Positions 1 to 5,554 of a stretch of 7,581 nt of DNA are shown here, piece by piece. A model generated the notes under the pieces. That model saw only the letters and a program-made list of their open reading frames with translations, ran no database searches and was not told where the DNA came from. Every line of letters begins with the position of its first letter. Position 1 is the stretch's first letter. The position numbers and the translations under genes are program-made. Origin of the DNA: Lachnospiraceae bacterium (GTDB lineage: Bacteria > Bacillota_A > Clostridia > Lachnospirales > Lachnospiraceae); assembly GCA_017958245.1 (NCBI GenBank), contig JAGDDC010000177.1, positions 1 through 7,581 on the forward strand. Reading direction: 5' to 3'.

Positions 1-1
1 T

Positions 2-574
2 AAAGACGAGAACATCTCGCAGATCTACACCTCACCGCTCGGGCGCTCCGTCGAGACCGCTGGCTGCGTGAGCAAGGCGCTCGGGCTGCCCGTTCAGACG
101 CTCGACTTCATGGAGGAGATATACTGGGCAATGGGCGACAGCCCACTGTACAAGAACGGTCACCCGTGGATGATCGCGGACGAGATGGCCGCACACGGCA
201 TCAACCTCAACCGGCCCGACTGGCGCGAGACCGAGGATTTTAAGACCAACCGCGTGCTCGAATGCGTAGACCGGATCGAGAGCGACATAGACAAGTGGCT
301 TGAGAGCCTCGGTTACAAGCGGGAAGGCTTTTATTACAGGCACACCGAGGAAGAGAAGGAGCACAGGACCATAGCGCTGTTCTCGCACGGCGGCTCCTCG
401 AGCGTCGCGATCGGACACATCATAAACCTCCCGTTCCCCTACGTCTGCGGCCTGTTTCACACCGATTACACGGGGATCACCATACTTCGCTTCGAAAAGA
501 AAAAGGGGTTGGCAGGCCTTCCCTGTCTCGAACTTGCAAATGATGCCCGCCACGCGATGTCGACCCTGAAGTAA
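2..574 (+). CDS. Histidine phosphatase family protein (phosphoglycerate-mutase-like), 5' partial
   Basis: Reading from base 2 the frame is open from the window edge to the TAA at 572-574, giving 190 residues without the true start. Near its beginning it reads IYTSPLGRSVETAG, matching the motif that follows the catalytic RHG loop in histidine phosphatases. Near the end, ALFSHGGSSSV carries the second conserved histidine (codon 386-388) of the active site. Members of this superfamily remove or transfer phosphate through a phospho-histidine. The first histidine (RHG motif) must lie upstream of the window, so roughly the first 40-50 residues are missing. There is no signal peptide in the visible part and the protein is probably cytoplasmic. 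The substrate cannot be inferred, since the superfamily includes sugar phosphatases, cobalamin-pathway phosphatases and mutases. It ends 54 bases before a hairpin terminator shared with the convergent gene. Confidence 0.88.
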   Translation, partial: KDENISQIYTSPLGRSVETAGCVSKALGLPVQTLDFMEEIYWAMGDSPLYKNGHPWMIADEMAAHGINLNRPDWRETEDFKTNRVLECVDRIESDIDKWLESLGYKREGFYYRHTEEEKEHRTIALFSHGGSSSVAIGHIINLPFPYVCGLFHTDYTGITILRFEKKKGLAGLPCLELANDARHAMSTLK

Positions 575-621
575 ACCATCCTGCAGCCCCCTTCGGCCGC
601 GCAACCGGCACGACTCTTTAC

Positions 622-658
622 AAAAAAACGCCCGAAAGGTGTAAAACCTCTCGGGCGT
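622..658 (-). terminator. Intrinsic terminator, mainly for the acidic-protein gene
   Basis: Bases 628-640 pair with 646-658 to form a 13-position stem with one A/C mismatch and a 5-nt loop. Read on the minus strand, the hairpin is followed directly by seven T residues (the A run at 622-628), which is a classical intrinsic terminator for the gene at 686-916. On the plus strand the following bases (CTGCTTTCTTTC) are only moderately T-rich, so termination of the histidine-phosphatase transcript here is possible but weaker. Confidence 0.85.
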
Positions 659-685
659 CTGCTTTCTTTCAAAAACTTGTTCGGA

Positions 686-916
686 TCAGTCCTCAGTTGC
701 GGGCTCTTCCTTCTTGTCCTCATCGGATGTGATGTTGATCGATACGTACTCTCTGGAGTCATCGTCGTCCTCGTCGTCCTCCTCGAGATCATCCTCGAAA
801 TCATCGAAATCCTCTTCGTCATCTCTTGCCACAAACTTTTTATAACATGCAAACCCTGCTGCGCAAGCTCCGGCTAAAGCGCCGACGCCAAGCAAAAACT
901 TAAAAAACTTCTTCAT
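686..916 (-). CDS. Small membrane-anchored protein with an extremely acidic tail
   Basis: The gene encodes 76 residues. The ATG at 914-916 is preceded by an AAAGGAAG ribosome site (about 925-932) with about 8-nt spacing, a strong promoter lies upstream, and a terminator follows the stop. Residues 1-7 are basic (MKKFFKF). Residues 8-24 form one hydrophobic, Gly/Ala-rich segment, probably a single membrane anchor or uncleaved signal, followed by YKKF. Residues 32-53 are 19 Asp/Glu out of 22, and the C-terminus (DEDKKEEPATED) is also acidic. No lipobox or enzyme motif is seen. The positive-inside rule is ambiguous because basic residues flank both ends of the hydrophobic segment. Small proteins of this layout occur in Clostridia without an assigned function. 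Cation binding, an electrostatic brush or protein docking are guesses only. I do not recognise a named family. Confidence 0.85.
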   Translation of the reverse strand: MKKFFKFLLGVGALAGACAAGFACYKKFVARDDEEDFDDFEDDLEEDDEDDDDSREYVSINITSDEDKKEEPATED

Positions 917-965
917 ATGCTACACTTCCTTTCTTGATTGCAAAATCAATTACAGTATAGAACAC

Positions 966-994
966 ATTATACAGGCAAATCCATCAAATGTAAA
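966..994 (-). promoter_or_regulatory. Sigma-A-type promoter for the acidic-protein gene
   Basis: On the minus strand a TTTACA -35 box (989-994) and a perfect TATAAT -10 box (966-971) are separated by exactly 17 bp. The start codon at 916 lies about 50 bases downstream, so the leader is short and has no room for an elaborate riboswitch. Confidence 0.85.
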
Positions 995-1028
995 GACGAC
1001 AAGCCGCATGTATTTTTAAAAAAAGTGC

Positions 1029-1057
1029 TTGCATTTTGGAAAGCCCTGCGTTATAAT
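1029..1057 (+). promoter_or_regulatory. Sigma-A-type promoter for tRNA-Gln
   Basis: TTGCAT (-35, 1029-1034) and TATAAT (-10, 1052-1057) are separated by 17 bp and lie 27 bp upstream of the tRNA 5' end. The A-rich stretch just before the -35 (about 1014-1025) could act as an UP element. The promoter is back-to-back with the minus-strand promoter at 966-994; the two -35 boxes are 34 bp apart. Confidence 0.88.
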
Positions 1058-1084
1058 AGCGTGCGTGGTCAAGGGCCACAACAT

Positions 1085-1156
1085 AGGGCTATCGCCAAAC
1101 GGTAAGGCAACGGACTCTGACTCCGTCATTTCAAGGTTCGAATCCTTGTAGCCCTG
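1085..1156 (+). tRNA. tRNA-Gln (anticodon CUG)
   Basis: This is a complete 72-nt cloverleaf without an encoded CCA. The acceptor stem AGGGCTA (1085-1091) pairs with TAGCCCT (1149-1155), and G1156 is the discriminator. The D-loop region is CGCCAAACGGTAAGGC. The anticodon arm ACGGA-CTCTGAC-TCCGT places CTG at positions 34-36, reading the glutamine codon CAG. The T arm contains GGTTCGAATCC. The D-arm and anticodon regions closely follow bacterial glnV-type tRNAs. The gene stands alone, with its own promoter at 1029-1057 and a terminator directly downstream. CCA must be added by the nucleotidyltransferase. Confidence 0.96.
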
Positions 1157-1159
1157 GTG

Positions 1160-1193
1160 AGGTTTCGGTTAAGGCCGAAACCTTTTTCTTTTC
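1160..1193 (+). terminator. Intrinsic terminator of tRNA-Gln
   Basis: A perfect 9-bp stem (AGGTTTCGG at 1160-1168 with CCGAAACCT at 1175-1183) with a 6-nt loop is followed by TTTTTCTTTTT-type sequence to 1192. It begins four bases after the tRNA end. Its T-run ends two bases before the stop codon of the minus-strand HEPN remnant. Confidence 0.92.
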
Positions 1194-1529
1194 TCACAGT
1201 ATCTCTTCACTGTTCAGGTACGTTTTTATGTCGTGCAGAAACCCATCCGCCCGGTCAATCTGCCTTTTTGCATCCGCCTTCGACGCCACGTAAAAAACCA
1301 GGTAATCCGCCTTTTCCCTGTGTTTACTGCTGTCATAGCCTTTCAATGCATTGACAGCACGTATCGAGTGAAATATCGCATAATATGCCCTGTTCAAGCT
1401 GTTCTTATATCTTCCATATTGATCACGATTTTCATTTGACGTTCTCCACAAACGGTGATATAATTTTTGTATTATAGAACTTCGGGTCGGCAGTTTCTCT
1501 TTTTGGTGAGGAAGAGGCCTGTATTTCAC
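1194..1529 (-). pseudogene. Decayed HEPN-domain gene (N-terminus replaced, internal deletion)
   Basis: The open frame encodes 111 residues. The recognisable part starts near residue 39 (GRYKNSLNRAYYAIFHSIRAV), the hallmark helix of HEPN (PF05168/UPF0332-like) proteins, continues to KGYDSSKH (63-70) and ends with REKADYLVFYVASKADAKR and QIDRADGFLHDIKTYL, the family's C-terminal helices. From what I know of the family, about 30-35 residues that normally lie between the KH and the R..(A/S)DY stretch are missing at the H70-R71 join (about base 1319). The first 35 or so residues do not look like HEPN. A strong plus-strand promoter at 1436-1464 lies over this 5' part, and no ribosome site or convincing promoter for this strand was seen. 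HEPN proteins are often RNase toxins or partners of nucleotidyltransferase antitoxins, but no partner gene is present. It is most likely a non-functional remnant, though a shortened protein cannot be excluded. Confidence 0.65.
1436..1464 (+). promoter_or_regulatory. Sigma-A-type promoter for the hydrogenase-chemoreceptor gene
   Basis: TTGACG (-35, 1436-1441) and a perfect TATAAT (-10, 1459-1464) are separated by 17 bp. The predicted transcript starts near 1471 and has an untranslated leader of about 90 nt before the ATG at 1562. I saw no known riboswitch signature in that leader. The gene has a consensus GGAGG at 1551-1555, six bases before the start. Confidence 0.85.
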
Positions 1530-1561
1530 AAATTGGCAATATATAGGAACGGAGGCTGCAA

Positions 1562-3493
1562 ATGAGTATTATTCAAATCGACGAATCCAAATGCGTTGGC
1601 TGTAACTCCTGCATAAGGGTCTGCCCTTCTCTGGATGCCAACTATGCCCATGTGGACGAGGACGGGAAATCGATCATTTCGATCAACGACAATATGTGTA
1701 TCAAATGCGGCGCCTGCATCAAGGCGTGTACGCACGGAGCACGTTACTTTGTAGACGATACGGATGAATTCATGAGCGATGTCGCAGCCGGCAGAGAGAC
1801 CGCGCTGATAGTTGCTCCCGCGATCAAGCTCGCTTTCGACAGAGATTGGGAAGACCTTCTCTCCTACTTCAGGCAGCGAGGCGTCAAGCTCATTTACGAC
1901 GTCAGCTTCGGCGCGGATATCTGTACGTGGGTCCATGTGCGCTATGTGCAGCAGCATCCCCATGCGACCATCATTTCCCAGCCCTGTGCAGCCATAGTAA
2001 ACTACTGCTTAAAGCACAATCACGATCTCATCAAGTACCTCTCCCCCGGCCAGAGCCCCATGATGTGCACGGCCATCTATATGAGAAAGTACATGGGCTT
2101 CAAGGGCAAAATCGCAGCGATCTCCCCCTGTATAGCGAAGATCGACGAGTTCAAGCAGAACAACAACGTCATAAACTACAACGTCACCCTCGAGAAGCTC
2201 ACCAACTACTTGAAGGACAACAACATAAACTACCGCGGCGCCTCAAAGGGCAAGCATTTTACCTTTGACAGCCCCGAGGGCTTTGTGGGGGCCATCTATC
2301 CCCAGCCTGCGGGCCTCAAGGAGAACCTTCTCCTTCACGATCCCGACATGAGAGTCATCAACTCCGAGGGAACGGCCAGGATCTACCACGAGCTCGACCA
2401 GTATCTCCAGACCTCCGTAAGCTACAGGCCTACCGTGTTCGACGTCTTAAACTGCGAGTTCGGCTGCAACGGCGGTCCCGCGCTCGGCATCGAGTACGAG
2501 CCTTTCAAGATGTACTCAAGGACGATGGATGCCAAGTCAAAGACCAACAAGGCCCGCATGGAAGACTCCGGCAAGAAGGGCGTCGACAAGCAGTTCGCGG
2601 GATTTGATTCCAAGCTCAAGATCGAGGATTTCCTCCGAAGCTACAAGGCAGAGAACGTTGGCACGACCACCGTCACAGAGCCCGAGATACTCGCAGCTTT
2701 CAAGAGCCTCCACAAGAGGACCGAGACAGAGTGTCACTTCGACTGCCACGCATGCGGTTACCGCACCTGCCGCGACATGGCGACAGCTATCGCCAAGGGC
2801 CACAACGTGCCCGAGAACTGCCGCAGATTCAACGACTACATCATGGAGCAGGAGCGCATGAGACTCGACGAGTCGAACAACGCCATCGCCGGTATATCAA
2901 ATGAGCTCGGTGAGATCATCGCAAGCCTCTCCGACAGCATCAACACCGTTGAGACCTACGTCACCGAGATCCGCGACAACGGAAACGCAAGCTCCGAGGA
3001 TATGTCGATCGTTACAGAGCGCATGAGTTCACTCGGAGAGCTCACCGGCAACATACTCAACATGATGAAGGACATCGATTCCAACATCGTAAGCTACAGC
3101 GACATGACCAATTCGGTCAAGGCTATCGCAAACAAGATCAACCTCCTCTCACTCAACGCGTCGATCGAGTCGGCACGTGCAGGTGAGGCCGGCAGGGCAT
3201 TTGCGGTTGTGGCACAGAACATCAGAGAGCTCTCGGAGAGCTCGAGACAGTCAGTCGGAAGTGCGGAGGCGAACGAGGAGTCCATCAGGGCTTCGATCGA
3301 CAACGTCAACGCGACTGTGGACGAGTTCAGCGAAGGCTTCACGAAGCTTGTCAAGCTCCTCGAGGAAGCGCGTTCGAAGGTCGACACACTCTCCGACAAC
3401 AGCCTCAACATATCGGCTTCCATGCAGCGCGTGGACGACATCTCCAAGCAGCTTGAAAGCATAGCTGACCGCGCTTCGACCATAGTAGGATAA
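1562..3493 (+). CDS. [FeFe]-hydrogenase-like H-cluster protein fused to a chemotaxis signalling domain (predicted H2/redox sensor)
   Basis: The protein has 643 residues. Residues 11-21 and 46-56 are two ferredoxin-type CxxCxxCxxxC sites, each for one [4Fe-4S] cluster. Residues about 78-310 form an iron-only hydrogenase large-subunit domain with the four expected H-cluster cysteines: C142 (SQPCAAIV), C190 (SPCIAKIDE), and C298 and C302 (NCEFGCNGG). Residues 391-420 (C391, C395, C398, C403, C420; HACGYRTC) resemble the Fes [4Fe-4S] module of RnfB and group C hydrogenases. Residues about 439-640 are a helical methyl-accepting-chemotaxis signalling domain with the hairpin tip at 526-550 (INLLSLNASIESARAGEAGR, then AFAVV). 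No transmembrane segment is present, so it is cytoplasmic. The residue before C142 is Pro, where catalytic enzymes have the proton-relay Cys of TSCCP. In family terms this points to a sensory (group C/D-like) hydrogenase. H2 or redox state would be sensed at the H-cluster and relayed through the FeS sites to a CheW/CheA-type partner; that signal path is inference. Start: GGAGG six bases upstream. The gene is monocistronic, with its own promoter and terminator. Confidence 0.92.
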   Translation: MSIIQIDESKCVGCNSCIRVCPSLDANYAHVDEDGKSIISINDNMCIKCGACIKACTHGARYFVDDTDEFMSDVAAGRETALIVAPAIKLAFDRDWEDLLSYFRQRGVKLIYDVSFGADICTWVHVRYVQQHPHATIISQPCAAIVNYCLKHNHDLIKYLSPGQSPMMCTAIYMRKYMGFKGKIAAISPCIAKIDEFKQNNNVINYNVTLEKLTNYLKDNNINYRGASKGKHFTFDSPEGFVGAIYPQPAGLKENLLLHDPDMRVINSEGTARIYHELDQYLQTSVSYRPTVFDVLNCEFGCNGGPALGIEYEPFKMYSRTMDAKSKTNKARMEDSGKKGVDKQFAGFDSKLKIEDFLRSYKAENVGTTTVTEPEILAAFKSLHKRTETECHFDCHACGYRTCRDMATAIAKGHNVPENCRRFNDYIMEQERMRLDESNNAIAGISNELGEIIASLSDSINTVETYVTEIRDNGNASSEDMSIVTERMSSLGELTGNILNMMKDIDSNIVSYSDMTNSVKAIANKINLLSLNASIESARAGEAGRAFAVVAQNIRELSESSRQSVGSAEANEESIRASIDNVNATVDEFSEGFTKLVKLLEEARSKVDTLSDNSLNISASMQRVDDISKQLESIADRASTIVG

Positions 3494-3507
3494 AACAGGA
3501 ATTCCCG

Positions 3508-3544
3508 GAGGAAAGCCGCTTTACCACGGCTTTCCTCTTTTTTT
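3508..3544 (+). terminator. Intrinsic terminator of the hydrogenase-chemoreceptor gene
   Basis: A perfect 11-bp stem (GAGGAAAGCCG at 3508-3518 with CGGCTTTCCTC at 3527-3537) with an 8-nt loop is followed by seven T residues (3538-3544). It begins 14 bases after the stop codon. Confidence 0.95.
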
Positions 3545-3589
3545 GCCTCAAATGATCCATTTGCGGATTAACACTATCCGTTTTTGATA

Positions 3590-3618
3590 TTGCGAAGAGA
3601 CCCGATCATGTTTATAAT
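3590..3618 (+). promoter_or_regulatory. Sigma-A-type promoter for the lipoprotein gene
   Basis: TTGCGA (-35, 3590-3595, four of six consensus bases) and a perfect TATAAT (-10, 3613-3618) have a 17-bp spacer. The ATG at 3682 gives a leader of about 55 nt. The gap from 3545 to 3681 otherwise holds only this promoter and a weak AGGA ribosome site (3670-3673). Confidence 0.75.
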
Positions 3619-3681
3619 CTTCTTCGAAAACAAAAAAGTGCTGCCTTCACAGGCCAAAGTACAGAGAGTAGGATCAAACAT

Positions 3682-5283
3682 ATGAAAAAACGGTTTATTG
3701 CAATGATCATGGCGATGATGCTCGCAGCGAGCCTTGTCGCTTGTTCATCGGGAGATGATGAGCTTCCTCTGCCCTTCCCGACAAAAGAAGCGGAGACCGT
3801 CACCGAAGCTCCCACACCCGAACCCACTGCCGTTCCCCCGGCAACACCCGAGGCAACGCCCGAGCCCACCCCGGACCCCGTAAGCGAAGCTGATGCACAA
3901 AAGGCGAAGATCGCAGGCGCTTTCAAGACCTATCTTGAGGGCCTCGCATCAAACCCCGGGCCCGACTTCTCACCGGAGTACGATCAGCTCAAGTTCGGGC
4001 TTGCATTTGTCGATGAGGACGACATCCCGGAGCTCCTCTGGAGCTACAGTGATACCCACGCTTCGGGCATCCATGTAGTCATGTACAACGACGGAAGCCC
4101 TGTCGACATCGGAGAATTCGGGGAGTTTGGAACCCTCAATTACAAGAAAAAAGGCAACTTCATAATGAGCAATTATATGGGAATGGGCGTCGAGACCGAG
4201 GATTTCTACAGGATCTCGGGGACAAAGACCGAGCTTTTGCAGTCCTTCTACTCGGATGACAACACCGGAGAGACCCGTATTGATGAGACCGAGACGAGCA
4301 TGGACGAATACCTCAATCAGCTCGGGGCCATGACAGTTCAGATCGATGCGTATTTTTCGTATTATACGGCCACTCCGTACGAACTGTCCCTCCCGCTCAC
4401 GGACAAATACCTCGAAGGCATGGCAGATGCCCTTCTTGAGGACGGCGAATTCTACACCTACATGAACGACGAGTTGAAGGGCATGGTGGGCAGCTGGGCC
4501 CTCACCGAGGCTGAATATCCCGGCCCCACGGGTGATTACGAAAAATACCCCGCCGGAGACAATGCGTCATCGATGTTCACTCTATCCGACAACGGCATAA
4601 CGAGCCTCTGGTTCTCAAACGTTTCGAACGGACCGGATCTCTCGGTCACGAACTACGCCGCAACGATCCACTACAAGCCTTATCCGATGTATGACGGCTG
4701 TGAGAACAACAAGTGGTCGGCAGAGATAGCGGATGCGGAGCGCACGGGCAAGGCATTCTACGCCACTCTTCTCTCTCCCGAGAAGCTCATGGTCCTGATC
4801 GTGCTGGACAAGAATTCGGCAAGCGGCGAGTCAGATACGATCACATGCTACTACGAGCCGTCTCCCGACTATGACGAGGGACCTGACGATTCATACAGAG
4901 AACTCCTCGGAGATGTCAGTCTTGCCGAGTACAACGCTCTCGGAGATGACTACATCGCCCTGACTCTCGATGTGAAAGAATTCGTAAGTTCCGATGATGC
5001 CGACAAGATCGCGGAGTACGGACTGCCCGAAGATCTCGACGGTTATGATTACGAAATAGTCGACGTCCCGGGTTCCGACATCACCTTCTACGTTCCTCAG
5101 GTGGGTTCCACCTTCAAGGTGATCGAATACAACCCCGGCATTGAGAGCGTCGAACTGAGCCCGGCCGAGTTCCTTGATCACTTAAGCAGCCACTACGGCA
5201 TGATCTTCGCAAGTGTGTACTTCGAGGAGCCGTACGCGGAGACCCCGATCGCAACCTCAGTCGAAGAATACTATGTGCCTTAA
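3682..5283 (+). CDS. Secreted lipoprotein of unknown function with a Pro/Thr-rich linker
   Basis: The protein has 533 residues. Residues 1-20 are a signal peptide (MKKR, then a hydrophobic Met/Ala-rich core) ending in the lipobox LVAC, with lipidation predicted at C21, so the protein should be anchored on the outside of the cytoplasmic membrane. Residues 37-67 are a Pro/Thr/Glu-rich spacer with repeated TPEPT/ATPE units, as in cell-wall-spanning linkers. Residues about 70-190 resemble a domain common in clostridial lipoproteins, in which a DxDxDG-like motif precedes PEL: here FVDEDDIPELLWSYSDTHAS. The expected calcium-loop glycine is missing, so the loop looks degenerate. Residues about 266-335 (MVGSWALTEAEY ... 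FTLSDNGITSLWFSN) suggest a lipocalin-like beta barrel. The remaining C-terminal part, beta-rich and very acidic, is not recognised. No enzyme motif was found. The AGGA at 3670-3673, 8 nt before the ATG, is a modest ribosome site. The gene is separate from the upstream gene, with its own promoter. Confidence 0.92.
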   Translation: MKKRFIAMIMAMMLAASLVACSSGDDELPLPFPTKEAETVTEAPTPEPTAVPPATPEATPEPTPDPVSEADAQKAKIAGAFKTYLEGLASNPGPDFSPEYDQLKFGLAFVDEDDIPELLWSYSDTHASGIHVVMYNDGSPVDIGEFGEFGTLNYKKKGNFIMSNYMGMGVETEDFYRISGTKTELLQSFYSDDNTGETRIDETETSMDEYLNQLGAMTVQIDAYFSYYTATPYELSLPLTDKYLEGMADALLEDGEFYTYMNDELKGMVGSWALTEAEYPGPTGDYEKYPAGDNASSMFTLSDNGITSLWFSNVSNGPDLSVTNYAATIHYKPYPMYDGCENNKWSAEIADAERTGKAFYATLLSPEKLMVLIVLDKNSASGESDTITCYYEPSPDYDEGPDDSYRELLGDVSLAEYNALGDDYIALTLDVKEFVSSDDADKIAEYGLPEDLDGYDYEIVDVPGSDITFYVPQVGSTFKVIEYNPGIESVELSPAEFLDHLSSHYGMIFASVYFEEPYAETPIATSVEEYYVP

Positions 5284-5354
5284 ATAAAATTTTGCCGTCA
5301 CGAGGCCATTTGCAAACGGCTTCCGCGCGGTGAGATTCTAAGTCCGCTTTTCAA

Positions 5355-5411
5355 AAACACAGTCGATTCGGGAATTGTTGACCGAGACGGTCCAATTCCC
5401 GAATTGTGTTT
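5355..5411 (+). other. Long central hairpin of the structured element
   Basis: AAACACA (5355-5361) pairs with TGTGTTT (5405-5411). After a 4-nt bulge (5362-5365), the 12 bases 5366-5377 (ATTCGGGAATTG) pair perfectly with 5393-5404. After a TT bulge, GACCG (5380-5384) pairs with CGGTC (5388-5392) around an AGA loop. This gives 24 base pairs in one arm, with both bulges on the same 5' side. The asymmetric bulges are more like a folded RNA than a simple DNA palindrome. Confidence 0.8.
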
Positions 5412-5414
5412 ATA

Positions 5415-5480
5415 GTCATGCTTTCGAAGAAAGCTTGACGTAGGCCGCGCCCCTCGCGAAGCGAGATCTAATGGCGCGGC
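5415..5480 (+). other. Two adjacent hairpins with GAA loops inside the structured element
   Basis: The first hairpin pairs GTCA (5415-5418) with TGAC (5436-5439) and, after a T/T mismatch, GCTTTC (5420-5425) with GAAAGC (5429-5434) around a GAA loop. The second pairs GCCGCGCC (5444-5451) with GGCGCGGC (5473-5480) and, inside it, CTCGC (5453-5457) with GCGAG (5461-5465), again around GAA. A 7-nt single-stranded stretch (5466-5472) remains on the 3' side of the second hairpin. Confidence 0.75.
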
Positions 5481-5554
5481 TTTCTCGTTCTAAGCGAACA
5501 AGAATCTCTACCGCTTGTGCAGGATGTTTGCAAATGGCCTCGTGACGGCTTTTT

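Larger units (their letters stand above)
5294..5549 (+). repeat. 256-nt structured element bounded by a perfect 24-bp inverted repeat
   Basis: The left arm 5294-5317 (GCCGTCACGAGG...) is the exact reverse complement of the right arm 5526-5549. Inside it, 5327-5339 pairs with 5501-5514 over 13 bp with one bulged T (5509), continuing the closing stem after an irregular internal loop. Between these lie at least three separate hairpins: 5355-5411, 5415-5439 and 5444-5480, with a possible fourth at 5482-5504 that would compete with the inner closing stem. The right arm runs straight into TTTTTTTATTTT (5550-5561), so a plus-strand RNA would end like a giant intrinsic terminator. The flanks are A/T-rich and also partly complementary (TTAAATAAAA on the left, TTTTATTTTAA on the right). 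No open frame lies inside. The element occupies nearly the whole gap between two convergent stop codons. It could be a miniature inverted-repeat mobile element, a structured non-coding RNA or an elaborate 3' end; the sequence alone does not decide. Confidence 0.85.

Noticed and set aside
32..604. Long minus-strand frame of 190 codons opposite the histidine phosphatase
   Set aside because: The plus-strand frame contains recognisable phosphatase motifs. The minus frame has no family resemblance and no ribosome site, and is a by-product of codon bias.
677..877. Plus-strand frame of 66 codons that looks like a hydrophobic membrane peptide
   Set aside because: It is the antisense of the Asp/Glu-rich tail: GAC/GAG codons read backwards give Val/Leu/Ile-type codons. 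It has no ribosome site or promoter of its own.
1471..1561. Possible riboswitch in the 90-nt leader of the hydrogenase-chemoreceptor gene
   Set aside because: No conserved riboswitch core and no terminator/antiterminator pair could be identified.
1526..1963. Minus-strand frame of 145 codons under the start of the hydrogenase gene
   Set aside because: It lies opposite the ferredoxin and hydrogenase motifs and shows no motif or start signal of its own.
3094..3483. Minus-strand Ser/Leu-rich frame opposite the chemotaxis domain
   Set aside because: This is a typical antisense shadow of a heptad-rich coding region, with low-complexity composition and no ribosome site.
3564..3580. Short palindrome CGGAT-N7-ATCCG upstream of the lipoprotein promoter
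   Set aside because: Five-base half-sites with a 7-nt spacer are common by chance. It matches no operator I know and was seen only once in the window.
5294..5549. CRISPR array or insertion sequence with transposase
   Set aside because: The two arms are inverted, not direct, repeats and occur only once each. There is no transposase frame within or next to the element.
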